From the NCBI GenBank assembly GCA_001874155.1, contig MPDB01000005.1, forward strand, positions 1-64,000: 64,000 nucleotides of DNA. Reading direction: 5' to 3'. This document shows, in pieces, positions 26,835-37,503 of the stretch. Origin of the DNA: Vibrio sp. MedPE-SWchi (lineage in GTDB: Bacteria; Pseudomonadota; Gammaproteobacteria; Enterobacterales; Vibrionaceae). Position 1 is the stretch's first letter. Each line of letters begins with the position of its first letter. Below the pieces are notes generated by a model. It did no database searches. It had not been told where the DNA came from and was given only the letters and a program-made list of their open reading frames with translations. A program made the translations under genes and the position numbers.

Positions 26835-29800
26835 ATGAAGTTCAGAATAAGCAAGTTGGCAGGGGCAGTTTTGCCAATGCTAGCCACATCGATTGTTGTC
26901 ATGGGGCACTCAGAAGCACAAGCAACGAATGTGGATGCGTTGGATCTGTATGTACCAACTCAAGATGAAGTTGTGATTTATTACAATCGAGGGACAGAAG
27001 ACCAAAGTGAATACCAAGACTGGGGTATGCACCTTTGGAATGGCGAAGGGTGCACAAGCACCAATTTAGAAGGCATGGGGATTGCGTCGACGGGAACAAG
27101 TTGGGACGAACCATACTTAGCGGATGGTTTTAGCCAGACCTACGGGGCTTATTATATTTTCAAGGTGGACTTGGAAGCCAGTGACCCTCACGAGTGTATG
27201 AATTTTATTCTGCACAAGGGGAATGAAAAAGCGTTTGGCAGTGCCAACCATAAGGCACAACTCACTCAACTTGATGATAGTATAAGCATTTTTGGTTTTC
27301 ATGGTTCAAGCCAGCTGTATTACCAACCGACCGCTGAGCGTCCTATTGCCATTGATGGCCAAAAAGCACATTGGCTAGACAGAGAAACCATTGCATGGGA
27401 AGACGCCGCCAATGCAGCACGAGTTGAGCTTCGATTCTCTCCAAGAAACCGCATTAAGTTGGATGAGGAAAACAATCAGATCATTAAGGGGCGAACTGTC
27501 GATCTCACCATAACGGGTGAGTTAAGCGAAGAGCTGAAGCAACGCTTTCCTCACTTGAGCGGTTTAACGGGCGTCGAACTCAATGTCCGAGACAGACGAT
27601 TTTCCCGAATCCTGAAGAGCCAAATCGTTTTGGTGGCCTACGATGATCAAGATAAAGTGATTGCAGCGACTGAGATTCAAAAAGCAGGCGTATTAGACGA
27701 TGTTTTCGTTGATGAAGCGTCAGGTAATGCCATTTCAGAAGAGTTAGGGGCGATCGTTCAGGGGTCTAAAACCGTCTTCAAGCTTTGGGCTCCCACCGCG
27801 CAAGACGTGAAGCTGCATGTCTACAACAAAAACAAGAAGCGAATCAAGACGATTGGATTGCATGAAGATTCCGATACCGGGATATGGGAATCGGGTCGAT
27901 TGTCGGGTGTGGTGAACAAATACTATCGCTATGAAGTGACGGTCTATCATCCCACCACAAAGCAAATCGAGACCGTACTGGTGACAGACCCGTATTCACT
28001 CAGCGTTTCGACAAACTCAGCGTATTCTCAGGTGGTCGATCTTGCCAATGACAGAAGGCTTAAACCCAGAGGTTGGGACAGCTATGAGCGACCTGAAACG
28101 CCGAAAAATGCTGAGGGTGCGTATCTCGATACCTCTCATGTCTTATACGAATCTCACTTGCGTGACTTTAGCTACAGCGACACCGAAGGGAATCCCGAGC
28201 TAAACGGAAAATACCTAGCGTTAACCGAAGCCGACCGTGAATCGGTCTCTCATCTGCAAGCCCTTCAAGAAGCGGGCTTAACAACGCTTCATATCCTTCC
28301 AGCCTTTGATATCGCCACCGTCAATGAAGCCGATACCGTCGATATTGACGATACGATCGCTAAGCTCTGCTCAGTAAGGCCCGACGCTGAGATTTGTGCA
28401 ACGGAAAGCGGTGACGCAACGATTGAGAGTGTTCTACAAAGCTATGATCCGGCCACTAAGGCTGCTCAGTCATTAATGAATGACCTCCGCGATCTGGATA
28501 GCTTCAACTGGGGCTACGACCCATACCACTACACGGTTCCTGAAGGCAGCTACGCAACCGACGCCGAAGGAAAGACTCGAATTCGAGAGTTCCGTGAAAT
28601 GGTCAAAGCGACCCATGAAATGGACCTCAAGCTGGTGATGGATGTCGTTTACAACCACACCAATGCATCAGGGGTTAATGAAAAGTCGGTATTGGATAAG
28701 ATTGTTCCTGGGTACTATCACCGCTTAAATACCAATACAGGCGGAGTAGAAACCTCAACTTGCTGTGACAACACCGCGACTGAAAATCGCATGATGGGGA
28801 AACTCATGATCGATTCGTTGGTGACGTGGGCGAAGGAATACAATGTTGATGGTTTCCGTTTCGACTTGATGGGCCATCAGCCTAAAGAACTCATGATTGA
28901 AGCATTAGAAGAGGTGCGCAAGGTTCACCCTGACACGTTATTTTATGGCGAAGGCTGGGATTTTGGTGAGGTCTCGAATAATGCACGATTTACCCAAGCA
29001 ACACAGATCAACATGGCCGGAACAGGTATCGGAACCTTCTCGGATCGCCTTCGTGATGCGGTTCGTGGTGGCAGCCCATTTGATAGCGATGGCACAGGAT
29101 TAAGAAGAAACCAAGGTTTTGCCAATGCCGCTTATCCGAATGAGCGTCGTGACCAATCTCAAGCGGAGTTAGATAGCTTATTGCACAACCAAGATTTGGT
29201 TCGCTTAGGCATGGCGGGCAATCTAGAAAGCTATGTGTTGGTGGATTTTGAAGGCAATGCGAAACATGGTCGTGATATTGACTACAATGGCGCGCCTGCT
29301 GGATACACAAAGGCTCCATCAGAGAACATCTCGTACGTTTCTAAGCACGACAACCAAACGCTTTGGGATAACAACGCCTACAAAACCGATGTGGGTGTAT
29401 TACCTGAAGAGCGCGCGCGAATGCAGTCATTGGCCTTGTCGACAGTCATGATGGGGCAGGGCATTCCGTTCATTCATATGGGATCTGAGCTGTTGCGATC
29501 TAAATCAATGCAACGTGATTCTTACGACTCTGGCGATTGGTTTAACCGAGTGCGTTTCAATGGTGAAGACAACAACTGGAATGTGGGTCTGCCAAGAGAA
29601 GACAAAGACGGTGCGAACTATGAGTTGATTCAATCAATCATTGCAGATTCAAGCTTGATGACCTCGGCTGCAGATATTGACTTAACCAAGCAGCAGTTCC
29701 TAGAGTTACTGAAAGTGCGCTCTAGCAGCCCGTTGTTTACGCTCAATAGCGCAGAAGAAGTGGAAGCTAGAGTCGATTTCCACAATGTGGGTGAAGATCA

Positions 29801-30461
29801 AACCTATGGCCTGATTGTGATGTCAATTGATGACGGCATCAGTGCTGGCAACGATCTTGATGAACAGGTTGACGCTTTGGTGGTTGTGGTAAACGCAACG
29901 GCGGAAACGCAAGAGTTCTCCATTCCTGGGACCTCTCACTTTGCTTTGCACCCAGTCCAAATGGAGTCAGTAGACAGCCTGGTTAAGCAAGCCTATTTCT
30001 CTGATTCTGCCTTTAGCGTCCCTGCGCTAACGACTGCCGTTTTCGTTTTACCGCAAGATGACCTGCAAGGATTGGGTCTGCCCGTTGATAACTCAAATAA
30101 GGATATGTCTAACGTTCCACCCTTTGGTGACACCGTTGTGTATGTAAAAGGAAGCATGAATGGTTGGAGTGACTCCGCTGAATTTGCGATGAGTTTCATT
30201 GGAAACGGATCCTACTCGGTGACGTCATATGTTGAAGCGGGAACGCATGAGTTTAAGTTTGCTGACCCAAGCTGGTCGAACCCGAATCTAGGGTGTGATG
30301 GCGTCATTCTAAAAGAGGGCTCTTTAAACCTAGGCTCTGGCGGTAACTGCGTCGTTGAGATACCAGCAGCGGGTGAATATCAATTCTTCCTCGATGCGTC
30401 TTATGCTCAGTCAACCGATGAAGGAGCGGTTCCCATCGTATCGGTTACTTTGGCCAACTAA
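26835..30461 (+). CDS. pulA: Secreted pullulanase-type alpha-glucan debranching enzyme
   Basis: 1208 residues from the ATG at 26835, chosen for GGAAGGG just upstream; a GTG at 26823 is in frame. A Sec signal ends about SEAQA with no lipobox cysteine, so it is probably soluble or secreted, unlike the Klebsiella lipoprotein. A CBM41-like domain follows (EVVIYYNRG, DWGMHLWNGEGC), then a CBM48-like domain (KLWAPTAQDVKLHVYN), then the GH13 barrel with FNWGYDPYHYTVPEGSY, DGFRFDLMG (nucleophile near residue 676), FYGEGWDFG (acid near 705) and SKHDNQ. The last 110 residues look like a starch-binding or E-set module (VVYVKGSMNGWSD). It cleaves alpha-1,6 branches. Confidence 0.93.
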   Translation: MKFRISKLAGAVLPMLATSIVVMGHSEAQATNVDALDLYVPTQDEVVIYYNRGTEDQSEYQDWGMHLWNGEGCTSTNLEGMGIASTGTSWDEPYLADGFSQTYGAYYIFKVDLEASDPHECMNFILHKGNEKAFGSANHKAQLTQLDDSISIFGFHGSSQLYYQPTAERPIAIDGQKAHWLDRETIAWEDAANAARVELRFSPRNRIKLDEENNQIIKGRTVDLTITGELSEELKQRFPHLSGLTGVELNVRDRRFSRILKSQIVLVAYDDQDKVIAATEIQKAGVLDDVFVDEASGNAISEELGAIVQGSKTVFKLWAPTAQDVKLHVYNKNKKRIKTIGLHEDSDTGIWESGRLSGVVNKYYRYEVTVYHPTTKQIETVLVTDPYSLSVSTNSAYSQVVDLANDRRLKPRGWDSYERPETPKNAEGAYLDTSHVLYESHLRDFSYSDTEGNPELNGKYLALTEADRESVSHLQALQEAGLTTLHILPAFDIATVNEADTVDIDDTIAKLCSVRPDAEICATESGDATIESVLQSYDPATKAAQSLMNDLRDLDSFNWGYDPYHYTVPEGSYATDAEGKTRIREFREMVKATHEMDLKLVMDVVYNHTNASGVNEKSVLDKIVPGYYHRLNTNTGGVETSTCCDNTATENRMMGKLMIDSLVTWAKEYNVDGFRFDLMGHQPKELMIEALEEVRKVHPDTLFYGEGWDFGEVSNNARFTQATQINMAGTGIGTFSDRLRDAVRGGSPFDSDGTGLRRNQGFANAAYPNERRDQSQAELDSLLHNQDLVRLGMAGNLESYVLVDFEGNAKHGRDIDYNGAPAGYTKAPSENISYVSKHDNQTLWDNNAYKTDVGVLPEERARMQSLALSTVMMGQGIPFIHMGSELLRSKSMQRDSYDSGDWFNRVRFNGEDNNWNVGLPREDKDGANYELIQSIIADSSLMTSAADIDLTKQQFLELLKVRSSSPLFTLNSAEEVEARVDFHNVGEDQTYGLIVMSIDDGISAGNDLDEQVDALVVVVNATAETQEFSIPGTSHFALHPVQMESVDSLVKQAYFSDSAFSVPALTTAVFVLPQDDLQGLGLPVDNSNKDMSNVPPFGDTVVYVKGSMNGWSDSAEFAMSFIGNGSYSVTSYVEAGTHEFKFADPSWSNPNLGCDGVILKEGSLNLGSGGNCVVEIPAAGEYQFFLDASYAQSTDEGAVPIVSVTLAN

Positions 30462-30486
30462 AGCGTTTTTTAGTTCCCACACTAAA

Positions 30487-30514
30487 GCCGTCTGCCTTGT
30501 CAGACGGTTTTTTT
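30487..30514 (+). terminator. Rho-independent terminator of pulA
   Basis: 7-bp stem ccgtctg/cagacgg (30488-30494 with 30501-30507), a 6-base loop and seven Ts. It lies 26 bp after the pulA stop. Confidence 0.9.
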
Positions 30515-30673
30515 CTGTGGTACGAGATAGGCGACACGACCATTCTCGATCGGTGTGTGACTGGATATTTGTCTCAATATTAAGCACTATGGAGTGAATA
30601 ATAATGGGTACAAAGGTTAGGTTGATTGAATACAAAACCTGAAGTAAACCAGAGATAACAACAAGGAAAGGTT

Positions 30674-32119
30674 ATGCACATTCAACAGCTTCACTATCAG
30701 AGTGATGCCGCTTCGCTGAAAATCAAGGATTGGAATATCGGGGCTCAGCAACACTGGGGCATTTTTGCGGCGCACAGCCACAGCGCATCGTTGGTGGCTC
30801 AACTGCTGTGTGGCGATCTTGAGCCAGAGAAAGGCACCATTCTAAACGCCCCGGAATCCATTGCATGTGTGTCGTTGGCGATGCAACAGCAGCTATTGGA
30901 AGATGAAATCGCGAAAGATGAAACCGATTTTCAAGATAGTCTGGATTACGGTACCTCTGTTGAGAGATTACTGATTGATGCAGGCTGTCATGCTGATGAA
31001 CTTGACGGTATGTTGGAGAAAACGGATCTGCTTGGGCTTCGTGATCGTCAGTTTAGACAGCTCTCTACGGGGGAAACTCGGCGAATGATGTTGGCGAGGG
31101 CGCTGGTACAAAAACCGACAATGCTCATTCTAGACGAGCCTTATGCTGGGTTGGATATTGAGCATAGAGCCGCGTTAACCGAATTGCTGAATCAATGTTC
31201 ACAGAACATGCAGCTGATTATTATCACATCGCGTGAAGATGAGCTGCCTCTCTGCATTACCGATGTGGCGCTGTTTGATCAGCACAGCCTGACGCAAACA
31301 ATGGGTGTCATGGAGTGGAATAACCATCCAATAAAGCAACAGATCCAAGCCCTGTCGGAAAAGAAAAGTGATGCTTTACTGTCGTTGATGGCAGAAAAAA
31401 GCGATGACAATGAGTTTCCCAAAACCTTAGTCGCGATGAAGGATGTCAAAGTGGAGTATCTCGATGGCGTGATTTTCAAAGATTTCACATGGGAGGTCAC
31501 ACAGGGGCAGCATTGGCAAATCCGAGGCCCTAATGGTTGTGGAAAAAGTACCTTGCTGGGGCTGATCATGGGTGACCATCCTCAGTGCTATTGTAATGAT
31601 ATCAGCGTACTGGGAATGAAACGTGGAAGTGGAGAAACCATTTGGGACATCAAACGCCAAATTGGCATTGTCTCGTCTGCTTTGCATTTGCAATACCGAG
31701 TCGGCTGCCAAGCGTTGGACGTTTTATTGTCTGGATTTTTTGATTCAATAGGGCTTTATGACCAACCAAGTAAGAGGCAGATAGAAGCGGCGCACCAATG
31801 GCTTGAAGTGCTAGAGATGAGCGAGTTTGCCAGCGTGAGCTTTCGCAGCCTAGATTATGGTCAGCAACGCCTGTTATTGATTGGCCGAGCCTTAATTAAG
31901 CAACCTGCTTTATTGATACTCGATGAACCATATCAAGGGCTCGATTTCATCAATCGTAAGTTGGTCTTCTTTGCATTGAATCGAATTGCGAAAGCAAGCC
32001 TGAGCCAGTTGCTTTACGTGACGCATTATCAAGAAGATTCGTTGGATGCGATAACCCACTTTGTTGATTTTGTTCCAGATGAAGAAGGGCACAGAGTAGT
32101 AATTACTCACTCTGAATAA
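30674..32119 (+). CDS. modF: ModF-like tandem ATP-binding cassette protein
   Basis: 481 residues with two ABC ATPase domains and no membrane part. The second domain is intact: Walker A GPNGCGKST, signature LDYGQQRLLLIGRAL, Walker B ALLILDEP. The first keeps signature STGETRRMMLARAL and Walker B MLILDEPYAGLD, but its Walker A position reads AAHSHSASLVAQLL, without the GxxGxGK(S/T) loop, so it may not hydrolyse ATP. ModF/PhrA proteins are associated with molybdate uptake loci in some bacteria, but no mod genes are nearby. It ends at a terminator; its role here is open. Confidence 0.82.
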   Translation: MHIQQLHYQSDAASLKIKDWNIGAQQHWGIFAAHSHSASLVAQLLCGDLEPEKGTILNAPESIACVSLAMQQQLLEDEIAKDETDFQDSLDYGTSVERLLIDAGCHADELDGMLEKTDLLGLRDRQFRQLSTGETRRMMLARALVQKPTMLILDEPYAGLDIEHRAALTELLNQCSQNMQLIIITSREDELPLCITDVALFDQHSLTQTMGVMEWNNHPIKQQIQALSEKKSDALLSLMAEKSDDNEFPKTLVAMKDVKVEYLDGVIFKDFTWEVTQGQHWQIRGPNGCGKSTLLGLIMGDHPQCYCNDISVLGMKRGSGETIWDIKRQIGIVSSALHLQYRVGCQALDVLLSGFFDSIGLYDQPSKRQIEAAHQWLEVLEMSEFASVSFRSLDYGQQRLLLIGRALIKQPALLILDEPYQGLDFINRKLVFFALNRIAKASLSQLLYVTHYQEDSLDAITHFVDFVPDEEGHRVVITHSE

Positions 32120-32140
32120 CCAATACATCACTGCCTGATC

Positions 32141-32168
32141 AAAAAAGGCTTCACCAGGAAGCCTTTTA
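32141..32168 (+). terminator. Rho-independent terminator of modF
   Basis: 10-bp stem aaaaggcttc/gaagcctttt (32143-32152 with 32158-32167) with a 5-base loop. A-run and T-run are symmetrical, so it may act in both directions, also for glpX. Confidence 0.85.
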
Positions 32169-32180
32169 TCTATTTTTGTA

Positions 32181-32212
32181 TCAGCCAATCAGCCAATCAG
32201 CCAATCAGCCAG
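32181..32212. repeat. 8-bp tandem repeat, about four copies of tcagccaa
   Basis: Three exact copies of tcagccaa (32181-32204) plus a fourth with one change (tcagccag). It lies in the spacer between the convergent modF and glpX genes, just past the modF terminator. Confidence 0.9.
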
Positions 32213-32250
32213 TGATAGCCTTCGTTCACATAAGTTAGTACTTACTGCGA

Positions 32251-33258
32251 TTAAAGGATATGGTCGCGAACCTCAGCGTCTTTGCGTTCTAGGTAATGCG
32301 TAGACTTGATACGGCGAATCGTGCGACAGCGGCCACGAATAACCAGTGTTTCGGTTGTCGCGATGTTGCCTTGTCGGCTAATGCCTTCCAATAGGTCGCC
32401 CTTGGTAATGCCCGTTGCTGCGAAAACAACATCATCACTGCGTGCCATGTCTTCCATCTTCAACACAACGCCTGTCTTAACGCCCATCTCTTCACAGCGT
32501 TTAAGTTCGTCTTCACCAAACTTACGGTTCTCTTCAGTATCGCCTTTTACTTCGTGACGAGGGAGAAGTTTACCGTGCATGTCGCCATCAAGAGCACGAA
32601 TGACGGCAGCAGATACCACACCTTCAGGAGCGCCGCCAATACAGTACATCACGTCGACTTCGCTGTCTGGCATACAAGTTAGAATTGAAGCGGCAACGTC
32701 GCCATCTGGCACTGCGAACACACGAACGCCCATGGCTTGCATCTCTGCAATCACCTTGTCATGACGAGGCTTTGCAAGGGTAGTGACAACTAACGTATCG
32801 AGTGTTTTACCCAACGCTTTTGCGACGTTTTCTAGGTTTTCCGTAAGTGGTTTGTTCAGGTCGATGCACCCTTTAGCGCCAGGGCCAACCACCAATTTTT
32901 CCATGTACATATCAGGCGCTTTTAAGAAGCTTCCTTTCTCGCCAGCGGCAAGAACAGCAAGAGCATTCGACTGCCCCATTGCTGTCATACGAGTCCCTTC
33001 GATTGGGTCAACGGCGATATCAACCGCATCTCCACCTTTACCCACATTTTCACCAATGAACAGCATTGGCGCATCATCAATCTCACCTTCGCCGATAACG
33101 ATCTCGCCGCTAATCTCGGTTTTGTTTAGTAGTGTGCGCATGACTTCAACAGCTGCGCCGTCAGCAGCGATTTTGTCGCCTCGGCCAAGCCATTTGTAAC
33201 CTGCTAATGCAGCACCCTCAGTAACTCGTGAAAAAGCCAATGCTAAGTCGCGTTTCAT
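32251..33258 (-). CDS. glpX: Class II fructose-1,6-bisphosphatase
   Basis: A 335-residue GlpX enzyme that hydrolyses fructose-1,6-bisphosphate in gluconeogenesis. Metal- and substrate-binding motifs GEGEIDDAPMLFIGE and VDPIEGTR are present, as are CIGGAPEGVV and ATGITKGDLLEG. Length and start (MKRDLALAFSRVTEGAALAGY) match the E. coli enzyme. It stands alone here and not next to glpFK. Confidence 0.95.
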   Translation of the reverse strand: MKRDLALAFSRVTEGAALAGYKWLGRGDKIAADGAAVEVMRTLLNKTEISGEIVIGEGEIDDAPMLFIGENVGKGGDAVDIAVDPIEGTRMTAMGQSNALAVLAAGEKGSFLKAPDMYMEKLVVGPGAKGCIDLNKPLTENLENVAKALGKTLDTLVVTTLAKPRHDKVIAEMQAMGVRVFAVPDGDVAASILTCMPDSEVDVMYCIGGAPEGVVSAAVIRALDGDMHGKLLPRHEVKGDTEENRKFGEDELKRCEEMGVKTGVVLKMEDMARSDDVVFAATGITKGDLLEGISRQGNIATTETLVIRGRCRTIRRIKSTHYLERKDAEVRDHIL

Positions 33259-33546
33259 GATGACTCCAAATATGAAAGGGAATAGGAAAAAATTCGGCGA
33301 GATTTTAGCACATCAAAAGGGAAACGTTTGCATTTTTGTCTTTTCGCTTTATACCGTACGTAAAGTTGTCGAAAAATCGCTAAGCGAGATAGGCTTCGTC
33401 AGGTGGTTGTTAAATTAAGTATGAATTTTGAGCGAATGGTATGAATTATCGAATATAGAGCGTGTTTATCCTCGCTTGGCTGAGTAGAATGGGGCTAAGA
33501 GCAACACTCACCATATAATGTAAAGCGCACAGATAGGTAGGCTAAG
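33259..33546. other. Intergenic region between divergent glpX and zapB
   Basis: 288 bp without a gene. It must hold the promoters for glpX (minus) and zapB (plus). TAGGCTAAG just before 33547 is the only ribosome-site-like sequence for zapB, weak. No operator was recognised. Confidence 0.45.
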
Positions 33547-33789
33547 ATGTCTTTTGAAGTATTAGAGCAACTGGAAGCAAAAATTCAAACTGCAGTCGAT
33601 ACGATTTCATTACTGCAAATGGAAGTCGAAGAATTAAAAGAAGAAAAGCAGCAATTGGCGAATGAAGCGAACGAGTTGAAAGCCAACCGTGAAGCGCTAG
33701 AGCAGAAAGCAGAGCAAATGCAGCAAGAGCAAGCGGCATGGCAAGAGCGCATCCGTGGTCTTCTTGGTAAAATGGATGAAGTTGAGTAA
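33547..33789 (+). CDS. zapB: Cell division protein ZapB
   Basis: 80 residues, almost entirely coiled coil with regular heptads ([20 protein letters not shown], then [15 protein letters not shown]). ZapB is an abundant Z-ring-associated coiled coil linking ZapA-FtsZ to MatP. Size and the N-terminal sequence fit the E. coli family (about 81 residues). It is a single gene between glpX and metF. Confidence 0.93.
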   Translation: MSFEVLEQLEAKIQTAVDTISLLQMEVEELKEEKQQLANEANELKANREALEQKAEQMQQEQAAWQERIRGLLGKMDEVE

Positions 33790-33826
33790 GCACTGACTGA
33801 CTACTTTTCCAAGCTGAATTGATAAT

Positions 33827-33858
33827 AAAAACGCCAACGATGATTCGTTGGCGTTTTT
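33827..33858. terminator. Bidirectional terminator between zapB and metF
   Basis: Perfect 10-bp stem acgccaacga/tcgttggcgt (33831-33840 with 33845-33854), extended by an A-run and a T-run on the two sides, with a 4-base loop. It serves zapB on the plus strand and can serve metF on the minus strand. Confidence 0.9.
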
Positions 33859-33923
33859 ATTTGAATTGCGCTCTCGCGTCGCACATGCTTCTAGTTATAT
33901 AAACATGTGCAATTTTTCAGGGC

Positions 33924-34881
<958 letters not shown>

Positions 34882-35033
34882 ACAGAATGTAATGAATACG
34901 ATTTAATGTCAACAGTGCGATTATGAATTTTTTTCATGAAGGTAATGAGAGTATTTCAAGACGATGCATTTAAGTATGCAGAATTGATGAATAGATAGGA
35001 GTTCAGATAGTGTTATTGCAGGGGAAGGGATTA

Positions 35034-35063
35034 AAAAGGGTTAGCGTATGCTCTAACCCTTTT
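35034..35063 (-). terminator. Terminator of the metBL operon
   Basis: 10-bp stem aaagggttag/ctaacccttt (35035-35044 with 35053-35062); on the minus strand it is followed by a T-run. It lies 27 bp beyond the metL stop. Confidence 0.85.
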
Positions 35064-35089
35064 ATTCGTGAGTGGTAACCGCGACTGCC

Positions 35090-37501
35090 CTAAAGCTGGC
35101 TTGATAGTAGGTTCAAGTCAGACTGAATGGCACCCGCTGTGACTTCTCGCCCTGCACCTGGGCCACGAATCACCAATGGATTATCTTTGTACCACTTACT
35201 TTCAATGGCAAAGATATTGTCACAAGGAAGCAAGTTAGCCAGCGCATGTTCTTTATTCAGTGCTTCGATACCCACAGTCGCAGAGCCGTTCTTTTCGAGT
35301 CTGGCAATGTAGCGCAGTACTTTATCTTCGCGTTGAGCTCGTTCAAGGCGTTCTGCCAATATTTCGCTCAGTAGCTCGCTTTTATCCAAGAAGTCATCCA
35401 GAGGAAGATCAGCAAGCTCTGCAGGGACCAGAGACTCGACTTTGACATTCTCTGGCTCAATATCCAATCCCGACTCACGAGCAAGGATGACGAGCTTACG
35501 CATTACATCCGAGCCATCAAGATCGGCTCTAGGGTCGGGTTCCGTGAGCCCTTGTTGCCAAGCCAGATCAACGAGTTCACTGAACGGGACTGAACCGTCA
35601 AATTGCTGGAATAACCAAGATAAAGTGCCCGAGAAGATCCCTGATAACGCAATGATGTCGTCACCGCTTTCACGCAGATCTCGTACGGTGTGGTTAATTG
35701 GCAAACCGGCACCAACCGTTGCATTGTAAAGCCAATGGCGGTTGATTTTACTGAAGGCATCTTGAACCTGATTGTAGTACTGGCTCGACGCCGAACCGGC
35801 AACCTTGTTCGCGGAAATGAGATGCATGCCTTGCGCGGCAATATCAAGGTACTGGTTAGCAAGCACTTTACTTGCGGTTACGTCGAGAACAATCACGTCA
35901 TCGTAGCCCTGAATCGCACCCAGGCGTTCAATCCAGTCTTTGCCGTTGTTTGCTATGGATTCATCGTTAAAACGTTTCTCTACGCCGCTGGCATCAATTC
36001 CGTTCTCATCGAACCAGTAGGTCTGACTGTCAATAACAGCGACAAGATTAAAGCTCATGCCGCGGCGTTTTTCGAGTTCAACCTTCTGTGTCGCAAACAG
36101 CTCAAGCCAACTTGCACCAATATTACCTTTACCACATAGGGCAATCGCAACGCGTTTCTGAGCTTGGAAGAGCTGGCTGTGTACACCATTAACCAGCGGC
36201 TCGGTAGGCACTTTACGAGCCACGGCCACCAAGCTTAATCCTGATTTGGATTCAGAGATGAACTCAACAGGCGAGGCTTTTAGCTGCTGATAGAAACCGT
36301 AGCAGTGATTCGGATTTTTAGTGACCCCAGCGCCCACGGCGGCAACCAAAGAGTAGCCCTCTTTGAGCTTAATCTCGGCTTCAATGGCAGCATCTTGCAG
36401 ATGACTCAAGGCACCACTGGCAATCTCAGCGGTATAAGCAAGGCGAAGTTTGTATTGATCAGGCTGCGCTTCATACGCGAGTGGCTCTAATTGAGCACGC
36501 TCTAAGCTTTGTAGGACTTCTTTCTCCAATCGCTCAAAGTCATGGCTATGAGAGAATGAAAGTTGAATGAGCAGTACTTCATCGAGTGAGGTAATGATTT
36601 TTGCACCGCGACCAGAAGCCAGTACACGTTCAATTCGTGTTGACCCAGACTCGGCTTGGTAACTGCAACGGAGGTGAAGATCCATCGTACTTTGAGCAAC
36701 AGGCTGTAGCGTTCGGCTGTGCAGCACTGGCGCAGCAAGACGAGCAAGCTCACTGGCTTCATCAAGGCGCAGCAATGGCAATAGGCAGGCATCGTTGACA
36801 ATGCGCGGGTCTGCACTGTAAACACCCGCGACGTCACTCCAAATGGTCACTTGCGAGACTTCCGCCAATGCGCCAATCACTGTCGCAGAGTAATCTGAGC
36901 CGTTACGGCCAAGCAGCACAGTGTGGCCTTGACTGTCTTGCGCCATGAAACCGGTAATGACAACGCGGTTGTGCTTGTGTTGAGCCAGCACATCTTTAAT
37001 TAACGCGTACGAGCTTGCGCGGTCAACCTCTGGCTGTGTCCCTTCTTCTGCGCGTAAAAACGCGCGTGCATCTTGAGGAACGGCATCAAGCTGATGTTCA
37101 GTTAGTAAGTTCGCGAGCAGTCGAGCAGACCAAACTTCACCATGGCCTAAAATAGCGGCACGTTCTGCTTCTGTGAGTGGCGCTGTGATTTCGCCGAGTG
37201 TGCTGAACTCATCACTGAGTTGGGCGAGCAGTTCGTTTTTGACATCGCCCTTAATCAGTTCATTAATCAACCCAGTCTGAAATTGTCGCAAGGCTTGAAG
37301 CTCTTCGTGCGCCAGTCGACCATCTTTAGAGAGCGCGTCAACAAACGCAATTAATCGGTTAGTGGTTTTACCCGCTGCCGATACAACGACGAGATCTTCG
37401 CTGCCTGAGTATTCTTTTAGTATGTTGACGACGCGTAGGTAACATTCTGGGTTTGCTAAACTACTGCCACCGAATTTATGTAATTGACGTGAAACAGTCA
37501 T
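35090..37501 (-). CDS. metL: Bifunctional aspartokinase II / homoserine dehydrogenase II
   Basis: 803 residues, the usual length for MetL/ThrA fusions. The N-terminal aspartokinase has KFGGSSLANPECYLRV, then VSAAGKTTNRLI, GHGEVWSARLLA and VLLGRNGSDYSATVIG. The middle carries ACT-like regulatory sequence. The homoserine dehydrogenase starts near residue 450 with the Rossmann loop ALCGKGNIGASWLELF, then NATVGAGLPI, SGIFSGTLSWLF, EPDPRADLDGSDVMRKL. It provides homoserine for methionine and threonine. It starts one codon after the metB stop, so metB and metL form one MetJ-controlled operon. Confidence 0.95.
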   Translation of the reverse strand: MTVSRQLHKFGGSSLANPECYLRVVNILKEYSGSEDLVVVSAAGKTTNRLIAFVDALSKDGRLAHEELQALRQFQTGLINELIKGDVKNELLAQLSDEFSTLGEITAPLTEAERAAILGHGEVWSARLLANLLTEHQLDAVPQDARAFLRAEEGTQPEVDRASSYALIKDVLAQHKHNRVVITGFMAQDSQGHTVLLGRNGSDYSATVIGALAEVSQVTIWSDVAGVYSADPRIVNDACLLPLLRLDEASELARLAAPVLHSRTLQPVAQSTMDLHLRCSYQAESGSTRIERVLASGRGAKIITSLDEVLLIQLSFSHSHDFERLEKEVLQSLERAQLEPLAYEAQPDQYKLRLAYTAEIASGALSHLQDAAIEAEIKLKEGYSLVAAVGAGVTKNPNHCYGFYQQLKASPVEFISESKSGLSLVAVARKVPTEPLVNGVHSQLFQAQKRVAIALCGKGNIGASWLELFATQKVELEKRRGMSFNLVAVIDSQTYWFDENGIDASGVEKRFNDESIANNGKDWIERLGAIQGYDDVIVLDVTASKVLANQYLDIAAQGMHLISANKVAGSASSQYYNQVQDAFSKINRHWLYNATVGAGLPINHTVRDLRESGDDIIALSGIFSGTLSWLFQQFDGSVPFSELVDLAWQQGLTEPDPRADLDGSDVMRKLVILARESGLDIEPENVKVESLVPAELADLPLDDFLDKSELLSEILAERLERAQREDKVLRYIARLEKNGSATVGIEALNKEHALANLLPCDNIFAIESKWYKDNPLVIRGPGAGREVTAGAIQSDLNLLSSQL

Positions 37502-37503
37502 GG

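Noticed and set aside
35127..36490. Several plus-strand ORFs within metL
   Set aside because: They are antisense shadows of a strongly conserved gene with no independent support.
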